In this document: piece by piece, positions 43,842 through 53,756 of the stretch
Numbering within the stretch: the stretch's first letter is position 1
Layout: every line of letters begins with the position of its first letter
From: Spirometra erinaceieuropaei
Taxonomy: Eukaryota; Platyhelminthes; Cestoda; Diphyllobothriidea; Diphyllobothriidae
Reading direction: 5' to 3'
Assembly (NCBI GenBank): GCA_902702965.1
Contig: CACRXP010000006.1
Location: forward strand, 2,133,423-2,197,422
Length of the DNA stretch: 64,000 nt
Translations under genes and position numbers: made by a program
The notes under the pieces: model-generated
Database searches by the model: none
What the model was told of the DNA's origin: nothing
What the model saw: only the letters and a program-made list of their open reading frames with translations

Positions 43842-45214
43842 GATAAATAGGTCGTGGGTTTGAGCAAACTAAGTTGGCTGCCTTATCAGTGGGGCAGAGA
43901 TCATTTGCTAGCCACTACCGATAATCATCCATCATCCATATCTCCTTTATTCCCTTCCTCCCTCGTCCTTCCTGTCCCCAATGCTAATTTGTCTGACACG
44001 TTGAACTGAAAACTAGTAAAGTGTCGGTGTTCAGCAAACACTCCCAAAAATTTATGCTTAGGTCAGCATCCATGAATGTGTAGTTCGTTTGAAATCTACA
44101 GACATCGCCAAACAGCAGTAGGGATACTGGCAAATTAGATAGAGAACTGGATGACGATTTGTGGTTCATTCCCCTTATTGGTTCGCTTCATCGCCTGTGC
44201 TATCGAGTACTGGTTTTAAGAAAACAATGGCGAAGTGGTTCTGTGAATCATCACCTGTATACCCTTGAGTCCTTGATCTTAACCATCCAGACGAGACTGG
44301 AGTCAAGCGAACGCTGAAGGCTTTAAACTGCTGCCGTCTAAGATTGATTCATCGAGGTAGGTCAAAGCATTCGTCTTGGTAGAAAACGATCTGCACACAC
44401 ATGGACAAAACCGCAACAATATTACTGGCCTGGCAAAAAATAAGACTCGGTTGGTTCGAGCATCATCTCTATCGCCTGTCTCATGAGTACGATGCTACTG
44501 ATTTAAACACGACGCCGTCAACTGATGAGAGGGTGTGTCGAGACACCAAAATACACCCAACTCCTAATCGTCGGGACCATTGAGGCCGGCTAGATGAGAT
44601 ATGATTAAAACACCATCAGGCATACTTCCTCCCCTACTACAAAAGCGATCAGTTGTGTCTCCTGCGGTTCCGCACCTACACATAAATCTCTAGAGAAGAC
44701 AGGAAAGGGATCTGTGTTTTCACTGCTAAAGAATAAACATATGTGAGCTTGAACAGTTTATTTATTTTGAATAAACAGTGCGAATCCGATGATATTGCAT
44801 TGTCATCTTATCGGCATTTTGGATTCACTCACCAGCATAATTCTTCCTTCCAGGTCCACTTTACTGTAGCCACGCCGTATCCGTAGGCAGCGACAGTATT
44901 TTCGAATCAGTTCAACCTATCGTAGCAGACAGACTTTTGGCCAGCGACTTCTTTCGAAGGATCCAGAAACTAAGTAGGTAAAAGAATCATTTTTACAATG
45001 AGCCCTTCTCTTTGTGATGACTGTTTAGATTCTCAGTAACAAGACTGCATGAAATCGCAAAATGAAAACTGAAAAACCACCAAGTATTGCCTGTGCAGAC
45101 TACGTGCAGAGGGAGGGGAAGGCTTTTCCAGAAAAGTCAGAAAGAAGCTTGTTGGACAGGAAATGGGATCACGGAATGTTCTCGGAGCGGAGAATAACCC
45201 ACAGTCCGACAGTT
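43842..45214. other. No recognisable gene
   Basis: Two loosely similar blocks near 44170-44340 and 44445-44590 (CGCCTGT, CGCCGTC order) suggest an old duplication. CTGATGA at 44520 lacks a GAAA partner. Confidence 0.35.
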
Positions 45215-45895
45215 ACGTCTTCTTAAAATTTCATACTTGAATGAAGAGTAAAATTCGGATTTAGAAGACTTTTCCAATTTCCGAATAATTTTGAATCCGA
45301 CATGCCGTTACACTTGCATTCGGGGTTTCTAAACTACAAGCCGTATGTTTCCCATTTACGGAAAATCTTACATTTCTCTTCAGTATTAGGAGGAGACCTC
45401 ATGGGGTTCATGAGATGTGGCGGTGGATTTGAGCCATATTGTAAACTTCACATGCAACATTAGTAAACATTGAGACAGGACGTTTTATGTATGGGTGTTT
45501 CACGGTCTTAAAGTCGCATAACTAGAAGCCATTTAAACCCGATTTTTAACATTCTTTCAGGTATGAAATATAAAGAAGTTGTAATTGTCTAGTAAATGAG
45601 TAAAACACTGAATATTTTCTGCATATTTACTAGGAAATATATTCAAATTTATTTGGGCATGGAAAATTAGTAGGAAAAAATCCTATTACTTAAGCAGTCA
45701 TTTTTTACCGAGTGTAGTTTTTACAGGCGGCCGGAAACAAGTTCGTTCAAAAGCCGGCATCCTGGAGTAACCGAATCATCATGGGATTATGCTGTACGGG
45801 GATTAATATTACGAACTTACTTAGGTAATCTTTTCAAGACGAAACCGCATTTCAGAATTTCGGCTGACATTTCATGAGTTAGCACATCTACTGTA
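45215..45895 (+). mobile_element. FB-2 centre and right arm
   Basis: It begins in the centre (TTCCGAATAATTTTGAATCC) and ends with CATTTCATGAGTTAGCACATCTACTGTA, the family's right terminus. The left arm is missing. Confidence 0.7.
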
Positions 45896-46790
45896 GTCGT
45901 GATGACTGTGCTGATTGTTGTGGGCTTAATAGTGCTGTTAGTAGATTTGTGGAAGTGAATTGACGTGATGGACTCAGGGTGCTCGATGACTAATAGTCCA
46001 TGAAAAGCACAATGCCGCTCTCATAAAATAATGACAAACACTGGGGAAGAATTATATAGAAAGGGAAATCTAGAAGGGCAAAATGATTATTCAATTGAAA
46101 CTCAGCGTTTAACATATCTGAGGCAGCCGGCGTCATGTGGCTTGTTAACCGCCTAATCAACGACCAACTTCCACATCATTCAGTCGTTGGCCAACTACCA
46201 AGCGTACACAGGCCGATTGAGATGCCAATTCAGCATATGAAACAGCACAGACTCAGAGCTAACTTCGAGGCCAGGTTTCATAGTACCTACCCACGCCTTC
46301 ATCTGTCCACTTCGACGCCGTCGTCGGTCAGAGCCGACTTTGAACGCAGTAATATCATGGGCAGTGTTGTCTAAAGGTCGGCTGGCATGCGGCCGAAACC
46401 TTCCATTCGACGACTAGGGATGAGTCAGTTGACGGGCTGAGCTAGGGAAGAGGCACAATCGCCAGGAACAACATCCTTGCCTTGGTTATCCAATCCTCTC
46501 CTCATCTATGAAGAGTGTCAGCAGCCCGAAGACATCATTCCTTGTCAGAACAGCTCATAAGTATATGGCTAATACATAGTCCTTCTGCCATCTCTGTCCT
46601 CGTCCACACACGTGAGTCTGAGGATTGGGTTTGGAATATGAGTTCGAGACCTCCCCAAACATACCTTCCGTGGTGTCAATTGAATCCCCTCCAAAAAACA
46701 GGCCACGCGTAGCGATTGCCGTTGAAAAAGGAGAGCGAGTGATTTTGAATGCAGGAATGAAGGGATGTTGGGTTGGGGGCTAAGTGATAG
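45896..46790. other. No recognisable gene
   Basis: A plus-strand frame at 46135-46374 is of ordinary composition but matches no known family. Confidence 0.4.
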
Positions 46791-46795
46791 TGGGG

Positions 46796-47110
46796 CGCTC
46801 ACCGATCGTGTTTTGGAAATCACACGTCCCGTACTGCATTGGGGCTCTCTCTCGGGCCCAACCGGAAACCTCACGGCGGTACATGATATGGGCAGAATAG
46901 AATCATCGACAAGGATAAAAACGTTTGGAATGGGCATTTCCGGGTTATTAGCCTCCATCACGCAGTCGTACCCAACCCCGAAGTGTGGAACACCTGGGGC
47001 TTGATCCCGCGACACGTTGGTTAGAAGTCCAACAACTTTGACCACTGAACCACGGGCTCGTTGACCAGTACGTTGCGATCGGGAATATGCAACGGTGGAG
47101 GACACTCACT
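46796..47110 (-). mobile_element. SINE S, near full-length minus-strand copy
   Basis: Starting from the 3' side, GGGGCGCTCACCGATCG is the tail end and ACATGATATGGGCAGAATAGA the mid tail. The hammerhead-like body lies at 46966-46929 (TGATGGAGGCTAATAACCCGG, GAAATGCCCATT). The tRNA-like head at 47062-46986 carries an ACTTCTAACC arm. The ATATTCCCGATCG lead and a further CACGATCAGTGAG block upstream show the tail terminus at both ends of the unit. Confidence 0.8.
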
Positions 47111-47309
47111 GATCGTGGGATTTGAGTTTTACTTTCTGCAGGCTTATACTTATGAATCTGTTGTTGAGTTCTGAAATGAAACGAGTCGCGAAATTAAGAG
47201 TATCTGATCTTTGTGTTTTCCCAGCAATCCCTGTCAATGACTTTGGCCTGTAGCATTCTACGAGGTTTGTACATAACGGTTTGCAGGCCGTTCCATTTCG
47301 TCGGCCAGA
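47111..47309. other. Spacer
   Basis: Nothing recognised. Confidence 0.3.
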
Positions 47310-47440
47310 AAACGTTACTTAATTTCCTCGTAAATTAAACAAGACAAGTTGAAACTGGAGTTCATTTACCAGAAAACACATGGGGGAAGCTGGGGGACCC
47401 ACTGACGAGCTGATCCCCTCGCAGCTGCGTCAGGCAGCGG
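47310..47440 (+). repeat. Repeat E fragment
   Basis: TTTCCTCGTAAATTAAACAA, GACAAGTTGAAACTGGAGTT and AGCTGGGGGACCCACTGA match 14197-14310. It is cut off exactly where repeat B begins. Confidence 0.75.
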
Positions 47441-47750
47441 CACCTTGACCCGGTGTCAAGACAGAGTCAAGAAGACCGGAGACGGTGCAGGGCGCAGGTG
47501 GATGACATGATCGAGCCCGCATCTTGGCGTTCCACTCCAAACCCCCTGGTTCACACAGCAAATGACCAGGTTTTATAACCAATAACAACAGCAGTGCGGG
47601 GAGGCGAGGGTCCCATTCAGCGCAAGGTCTGTCGGTCTGACACCGCACCCAGAAATGTTGTCATTTGTTATGGTTTGCAAATCCGATAACGCCTGCCAGA
47701 GTCCGATATGGCCTCCGTGTTGGCTCAGCGCATCTACCACGCGGCCCGTT
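47441..47750 (+). repeat. Repeat B, 5'-truncated copy
   Basis: Starts inside the family at CCCGGTGTCAAGACAGAGTC and runs to the CGATAACGCCTGCCAGAGTC and CACGCGGCCCGTTT end. Confidence 0.75.
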
Positions 47751-48335
47751 TTTGGGTCCACTACCTGGCCTACCCACTTAATTCCCCTACTCCACAGCCA
47801 TATCGCCACTGCTGTCCGACGACGTCCGAGCCCGTTGAATACATCCAGGGTTGCAGATGTAACCTTCGGGGAGGCGTGCATGGCATCAGTTCAACCCAAC
47901 GTTGAGCCTACGAACGCTGAGACGGTGGGCGAGCTGGTGCTGACCCTTCGCAAATGTCTCGTTATTGCCAGCCATGAATGTACGGCGGCAGTTGGGATAC
48001 GTGAGAGGGATCTGACTTTGGCAGTGCAGTTCCTCACTTTCGCAGTCTGCATGCCTGTTGAGTCGCCATGGCCCCTTCTACTCATCACGCTTCCCCAACA
48101 GTCATCAAAATGCATTCTGTCATCACGTTGCCATAGGCAACAATGGCGTTGTTCGCTAACTGCAGACCAGAGAAGATGAAGTGTCCGACTGCATGGTTTA
48201 AAAGTAATTTTAAAAGTGCACACATTATAACAATTGTATGCGAATTAAGCACCGTAAGATGTATACATGCAATTGAAGACGCTCACATTAGATCGCCGAT
48301 CATTCTTACCCAAATTTCATTTTGTCCTATTTGCA
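47751..48335. other. No recognisable gene
   Basis: A plus-strand frame runs from within repeat B to 48179; composition is ordinary but I know no matching family. Confidence 0.35.
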
Positions 48336-48475
48336 GACGAACGTTGGGGATCCATTCGCGCTTTGTTGCCCTACAATCGCGTCACCATTCGACGGCGGAT
48401 GTAGTGAAAATGGACTCAACTTTCCAAACAGCGTCTGCGGTGATGGCTGTCGGTGATTGAGGCCCGGGAAAGCCT
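48336..48475 (+). repeat. Repeat G, copy 1
   Basis: CACCATTCGACGGCGGA, ATGGACTCAACTTT and GCGTCTGCGGTGATGGC recur, diverged but in order, at 57930-58055. Confidence 0.55.
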
Positions 48476-48606
48476 CTTCGTGCAATGGGCATTTGGGCAG
48501 CACGCTGTTGCGAAAATCATTGCATTCAAGATTTCGATCGATAATTCTCTCAAGTCTCTCCAGCCCAGCCAAGCCCAGCCCCACCAATTCGCAAGCACAT
48601 TCGCTA

Positions 48607-49758
48607 TGAACGTGCTTCACCGTTTCTTGCATCGTATTCGCCGACCACTTTACGGTAGACGTTTACGTAGATCTGTACAGCATCGGAAACTAAGTCAGTT
48701 CGATTTCATTCCCACATTATTTCCTAATTATATAAGGCAGTGGTCCGACATTTCAAATAATTGATCTAAAATAAATAAAAATGAATATAAAAATAAAGTA
48801 AATTAAATTAATTAAATGCTACTGCTGGTCTGGTTAAAAGTGTCTTAACAACCTTGCCAAAGACATGGGCAGCTCGAGAGCCCAAAAACATGCCGAAGAG
48901 GTTTGCAAGCGTTAGAGTAAGGGATGTTGAGTCTAACGATTCCAATGAACTTGAATATGCAATACTTCAGGTATAAATAGGGGAGATGTGAATGAAGTAC
49001 ATTAAATTTAGTAAGCCTCTGGTGAAATATAAGAGGTTGAGACAAGTCTGATCAGAGATGACCAGAGGGGAGTGATGTGAACGGATGTATCCTCATGGCT
49101 GACAGATATGAGCATAGCCGCCTTGACTTGCTGCTGAGGATCTACAGACCGTGCGGGAGGTTTCAAGGCGACTGGCCGTTCCTGTCATATTAACCGTCAT
49201 CAATGGAGAAGAGATATTCTAACGCCACAGTCCTTATTAGCAAGGCATTATTGGATTGAATTGGTCTCGGTTAGGCAGGGTTTCAATGTATCCACGGCAG
49301 AGTATATTAGGAGAGGCTAGTTTAGACTGAAATATCCGAGATTATTTTATACATGCCTTGATCAACATGCGATAGTTTTTCCCTAAACCTCCGATCTATC
49401 TCGGCTTATCTCGACAAAGTTGGGGTTGTGCCTCATTTCAGCTGGCAAACGTACATTTCAAAAAGTAATTCCTACTTAAAATTCGCGACATATTCCAGTG
49501 GGGTGTGGGTCCTTTTGTTATCGCTAGTGATCAGTTTATCCAGGCCGGACAAAGGTTAAGCACGTACCACAGAGTAGAGGAGCTTCGCAAGGGCAAAATC
49601 CAGTCATCACTTCAATAGTAGTAATGCACTTATAGCCTACTATGTTCCTGATTAATCGCCTTCATGGTCGTTACCGTCTATGCTGGCGAGACCATAATTT
49701 CTGCAGGTTGTAGGCTCGAAGCAGTTCCGTGCGTGACACTTGTAATATCAAGATGCGG
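48607..49758 (+). repeat. Long direct repeat L, copy 2
   Basis: Same length and order as copy 1 at 42687. It stops exactly where the PLE-A fragment at 49759 begins. Confidence 0.8.
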
Positions 49759-49775
49759 TCATCAGGCGCCATGTC

Positions 49776-50258
49776 ATGAGGCCGAAAGACCCACTGTCAC
49801 CGCAGGAAACGTCAGGGGTCGTTTACCGAATCTGGTGTAGTTGCGGACAAAGCAGCTATGTCGGCGAAACTGGGAGATTACTCTGTACGCGAATTACCGA
49901 GCACGCAACAGCAGTGAGGCGGAGGGACGCTTGCTCTCAGGTGGTGGCTCATTCCACGGGAGCCGGCCATATTTTCAAGTTTCAAGAGGCCGAAATCACC
50001 GCAATGCGTGACGACAACGTGGACCGCGAGCTGCTCGAGTCATGGTTCTCATGCCCTCAATACATCAACAAGCGCAATGACCTTCCGTTACCGTATTCCC
50101 TGCTGAGACCTTCCCAGGACAGGGAAATCAGTCACGTGGGGAAGGCCCGAGCGAGCAATAATCCCAGTTACAGTGAGCCGATTTGCCGAGCAATCGCCAC
50201 ACCAGCATCCAACACGGATGACGAAATCGCGGCCATTAACGACTCAGAGGCGGACTGA
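49776..50258 (+). pseudogene. PLE GIY-YIG endonuclease domain, best copy
   Basis: An uninterrupted 160-residue frame. Residues 15-30 give the GIY-YIG signature as VVY (15-17) and YVG (28-30), followed by R39 and E42-H43. The distal PLE features are also present: H59 and H65, E88 in ELLESW, and N101 in INKRNDLPLPY. All expected catalytic positions are retained. The domain nicks target DNA for PLE insertion and normally follows an RT in one protein of over 600 residues. Here the RT is absent and the first Met (in MRPKD) is internal to the original protein, so I call it a 5'-truncated relic with an intact domain, not a gene. Confidence 0.8.
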
Positions 50259-50391
50259 CAAGCCATCATTGCATTAATTACTACCCAGAGGTGATTGCGA
50301 GAGCTGTTTATTACAGTACGCATATGGTCCCACGGCAGCCGCGTGATATAAATTCTGCACCCCTTTTGCCACCATTACCCTTATCTGCGAC

Positions 50392-50437
50392 TGTTTCTGA
50401 TGATGGGTTCGAGTGAGAATCCGGAACGTCAGGCCAG
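50392..50437 (+). ncRNA. Hammerhead-like core at PLE-A2 3' end
   Basis: CTGATGA (50397-50403) is intact. It is followed by T, GGGTTC, loop GAGTGA, GAATCC, then GGAACGTC instead of GAAACGTC. The stem II hairpin is kept with one wobble. One core A is lost, so it is probably inactive. Confidence 0.5.
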
Positions 50438-50504
50438 TTAATGTCTTGTCCCAGAGAAGGTATTATTCCCTTTTTGTTAATTAGTATCTCTGTGACAACT
50501 GACT

Positions 50505-51235
50505 TGCACAGCATCTGCCGCAGGTCCCTTTCTCACCCTCCCCCTGGAATATGTGGAAAGACTAAGTTGGGACGACCGTAGACGGGTTTGTATGTAGGGA
50601 CTAACAAAACTAAGGAGCTCGTCTACGCGTACCACATCCGGGCTGGTCTGCACACGGTGTAGTCCGCACACGAGGGCCTGAGTTTCCTGGAATCAAGAGG
50701 GCGACTCGGATCCCATCTGAGTTAGAGTGCCATAGGCGCTGGATTCAACAGGAGTCGTTGCTGCCTGATTCTTCACCCTGAGAGTATCGATTTATCCCGT
50801 CAGTTGGCATCATTCCGAGTTACAACTTCCAGCGCGTCGCGATATTTTCAAAGCGCGTCAGATTTTTTATAATTAGTCCTAACGTCAGAATCTAAATTTT
50901 ACTCAAATAAACTGGACTAAACTGAGTGCGTCTAACTGTCGTGGGGACGGAGTCCAAGGCGTCAAATTCACTTCCCCCCTCCAACAACCTAGTCTACTCT
51001 CCGAGGTGTTTATTCATCTGGTGTTGGGACTGCGCGCAGGTAGCTGGCACGACATAAGGCCGGCCTCATGACGCTCCATCAGTCCCACCCCTCTTCCCCA
51101 AGTGGGCTATTTGTTGTGGGATACGCAAAATCTGCGCAGCCTGGTTAGAACCTGCCGTACCCTAATCTAGCTCTCGTGTCGGTCCAGCGTATCTTCCGAG
51201 TGGACCGTTGAAGGGGTTAGTCATCCCCTGGACTG
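50505..51235 (+). repeat. Repeat B and D mosaic, degenerate
   Basis: 50575-50770 holds B blocks (CGTCTACGCGTACCACATCC, TTAGAGTGCCATAGG). 50795-50885 is a D block (CCCGTCAGTTGGCATC, GCGCGTCAGATTTTTTATAA). 50990-51235 returns to B-like sequence ending in GTCGGTCCAGCGTATCT. Confidence 0.55.
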
Positions 51236-51782
51236 AGAGATAGATTGTACTGTCTCGTTTTTAATGTGGCCCACTTGACTGCTCCCACAGGTGGAATATG
51301 TCAGGAGTTTCGGTTCGCTCCATATGTCTGCATGGAAGAGCAGGTGTTGGAGCATGTGGACGGAGGTTTTATTTCAAGTCTCCCAACGTTCTGAGCTTAC
51401 CTTGTCATTTGAACATAATTACTGTTAGACGCAGCGTGGTCCCTGTCCACGGAAAAATTAGAACGGAACTCGTACTGTACTACGCGGCTTAAGATAAAAC
51501 ATCAGTTCAATCAGGAAACAATCGTGGTCCGAATGGGTGAGGTTTGACACACTGTAATGGGTTCTAGTTGCGTTCTTCGCGTGTCAATGGGAAATTTTAG
51601 TCATTCTACTGCCGCAAATGGCTGTGGCAATGAAAATTGCCGGTCCATGACCAGGCGAATTTTGACCTCATTGGAGCTTGTGATCATTTAGGTGCTGCGC
51701 CAGCGCTACATGTTGAAACTAACCACCGGATAGCATTATAGGCGAACATGGAGGTGGCCACTGAGGCTACAGTGTTTGCATC
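51236..51782. other. No recognisable gene
   Basis: Nothing recognised. Confidence 0.4.
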
Positions 51783-52125
51783 GACGATAATTCGGTCGGA
51801 TGTGGTTATGTAGCCCCACCTGAAGTAAACAAACCCCAGCCACCTGTAATACGGGGCCGGCGGTAATAGGGGGTTTTTACAGGTGGGGCCGAGGAACACA
51901 CAGGTGACGAGGTAAAGTAGTCGTATGCAAAAGTAAAAATATTGGCAATGCGCGGTCGTACGTTGAGGGGTTGAGAAATAGTCGTCCTAACCGCTAACCT
52001 TAACTCTAACCCCCACTCCCAACCTCTAATCCTAAACCCTAACCACAATCCCTAACCCTAACCCCAACCCAACAGTATTGTGTCCATCAGGTGGGGGCTA
52101 CATAACCACATCTTGCCGACAATTC
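51783..52125 (+). mobile_element. MITE-T, best-preserved copy
   Basis: The left end GGTCGGATGTGGTTATGTAG, CCCCACCTGA has a right-end partner TCAGGTGGGGG, CTACATAACCACATC, giving about 35 bases of inverted terminus with few mismatches. The interior matches 7266-7592, including GCGGTAATAGGGGGTTTTTA and the telomere-like run at 51985-52075. Confidence 0.8.
51985..52075 (+). repeat. CCCTAA-like run inside MITE-T
   Basis: CCCTAACC-type units with variants, at the same relative place as in 7458-7528. Confidence 0.85.
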
Positions 52126-53345
52126 ATCTAGTTGATCAGACGAGTCTGCAGCTCCTGATGGAGCCTTGGATTAGAAGCTCTGACAGGGTTGGAAGTTACT
52201 TACCAACTTTTAGGTGTGCACAATTACGGTCACTTCAGTTCATGCCAGTGCATATGTGTCTGTTGTTGCTGAGATCACGGACGCATTTGGAGAAAGGCCA
52301 GTCGATTCGTCCACTACCCAGCACTGCCCTCGTCGTCTGTCAGAACTCTGACCACGAACAGGGAGGAGGATGAGGAGGGGAAGAGTACGACAATGGTTTG
52401 ACGCCCTCTTCTCCTGTTGTGTGGCGTCCGGAAACAAATCGGACCCAAACTGAGTGCAAATCAGCACGCGGTTGCAAATTCGTGTTTGTGAGCTTTTGAC
52501 TGCATCTACAATTCAAAATGAGTCCAAATCTGTACATAACTTCAATACTATGCGTGGTAGCACTCGGCTGACCTTCGATTTATAGATATGCATATTTTTG
52601 CGTACATGTACATATGTATGTATATACCGACTTAACAGTTGGGTTACTTTTCATTGTATGTAAATAAAAAGTCTTTCCTCACATAGCTTTCACATTTTGG
52701 CAACGGTAGGTTGTATGACCTCATTTAGCTCTCGGTAGTCCGTGAACCCTATCATAATGCAGTGGTGGTAATGGGGTTTTACGGGTGGGGCAGCACGGCG
52801 GACAGTAAGGTAAAGGAATGTAAGCCAACGTAAATTTGTTTGTAAATAGTGCAGCCCCCTTTGGCCATCCTTCGACAGAGTCCGTTTGTGTTCGTCTGGA
52901 AAATTATACTCCATCGTACTATCAGACGGGTGGGATTAGTACTTAGATGCTGCGGGAAGTTTTCGGTCTGAGCAAAATGCCTGGTATGATAGTCCGAGCA
53001 ACCATATTCAATGGGCCAGGGAAACCAGCGCGGGTATGTTCCAACATGTTTGGCAACGGTAGGACATCTCCTCAGAGAGTAACTCGGTTCACGCACAGAA
53101 AAGGTACTGGTGGAAAAGTAGCCCAATAAGTTCGAAATTGAATTAGACTGATCGTATGTCAGGATTCCTAAAAGCTCAGATATGCATTTTATTTATTGAT
53201 ATCAATCTACGAAAATTTCTCCGCGATAAATCGTGCGATTGCAAATATTCCTGGCTGAAAGGTCATAAATTCATCGTGTAATACTAGCGTAAACTGGCAG
53301 GTTTAATATGCGTTTTTGGCAGATTTAACTTAGTAATTTGACCTT
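52126..53345. other. No gene; MITE-T fragment at 52740-52825
   Basis: GTGGTGGTAATGGGGTTTTACG, GGTGGGGCAGC and GTAAGGTAAAG resemble the MITE-T interior. An (AC/AT)-rich stretch lies near 52590-52625. No coding domain recognised. Confidence 0.4.
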
Positions 53346-53354
53346 ATTTTTTAA

Positions 53355-53434
53355 AAAATCGCCGGCCTCGATAGGATTCGAACCCACGACAGTACGGGCA
53401 AGGCTGCAACTGCTTGAGCTCCGAGGTCCCGACT
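53355..53434 (-). mobile_element. tRNA-like head with Pol III terminator, minus strand
   Basis: The reverse complement runs GACCTCGGAGCTCAAG ... GTGGGTTCGAATCC ... CGAGGCC, then GGCGATTTTTT. Acceptor arms pair at six of seven positions and the B box is perfect. A T run directly after the head is a Pol III stop. The A box is weak. A tRNA pseudogene or minimal SINE is more likely than a working tRNA. Confidence 0.55.
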
Positions 53435-53655
53435 GGGGACCGTGAGTTTAATGACTTGGCCTAAACTTGCCACCCAGTCTACTGCAGCGTATTGGATCCG
53501 CCAAATTCGACAGAGTAGACTGACTACTCAAGGAAGATTTCCTAAGTAATCGATCTAGACCCCACGAGATGACTACTAGGTCCACTGAATTAGCAGGCGT
53601 TTCAGTGAATTTCAGTAAGTCATTTGATCTAAATGGAATTCAAATCAAGGCTGCC
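53435..53655. other. Spacer between inverted tRNA-like heads
   Basis: No feature seen. Confidence 0.3.
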
Positions 53656-53660
53656 GGTCC

Positions 53661-53756
53661 GGGGCCTCGTAACTCAGGTGGTTAGAGCGTTGGCTATTCT
53701 CGAGCCCCAGCCTTGATGTCGTGGGTTCGACTCCTATCGAGGACGTCGAGTTTTTT
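53661..53756 (+). mobile_element. tRNA-like head with Pol III terminator, plus strand
   Basis: GGCCTCG and CGAGGAC pair at six of seven positions. TAACTCAGGTGGTTAGAGCG is a good A box and GTGGGTTCGACTCC a good B box. A GGCT/AGCC anticodon stem holds a seven-base loop, and a ~14-base variable region follows. GTCGAGTTTTTT ends it. It shares the acceptor and B box with 53355-53434 in inverted orientation, so both belong to one tRNA-derived family, different from SINE S. A real tRNA with a long variable arm cannot be fully excluded. Confidence 0.55.

Larger units (their letters stand above)
49759..50470 (+). mobile_element. Penelope-like element fragment PLE-A2
   Basis: Endonuclease-coding sequence, a short 3' UTR and a hammerhead-bearing 3' end (CAGGCCAGTTAATG, TTGTCCCAGAGAAGG). 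The left edge carries CCTGATGAC on the minus strand at 49759-49767, possibly the stub of an inverted terminus. The reverse transcriptase is missing. Confidence 0.8.

Noticed and set aside
44500..44560. Hammerhead-like CTGATGA with hairpin GGTGT/ACACC
   Set aside because: No GAAA follows the hairpin (AAAATAC instead) and no repeat family context supports it.
42687..49758. LTR retrotransposon
   Set aside because: The direct repeats have LTR-like size, but no gag, protease, RT or primer-binding site was seen between them, so I did not call one.
53661..53756. Functional tRNA gene
   Set aside because: Acceptor mismatch, incomplete anticodon stem, odd variable region and an inverted relative nearby favour a tRNA-derived repeat.
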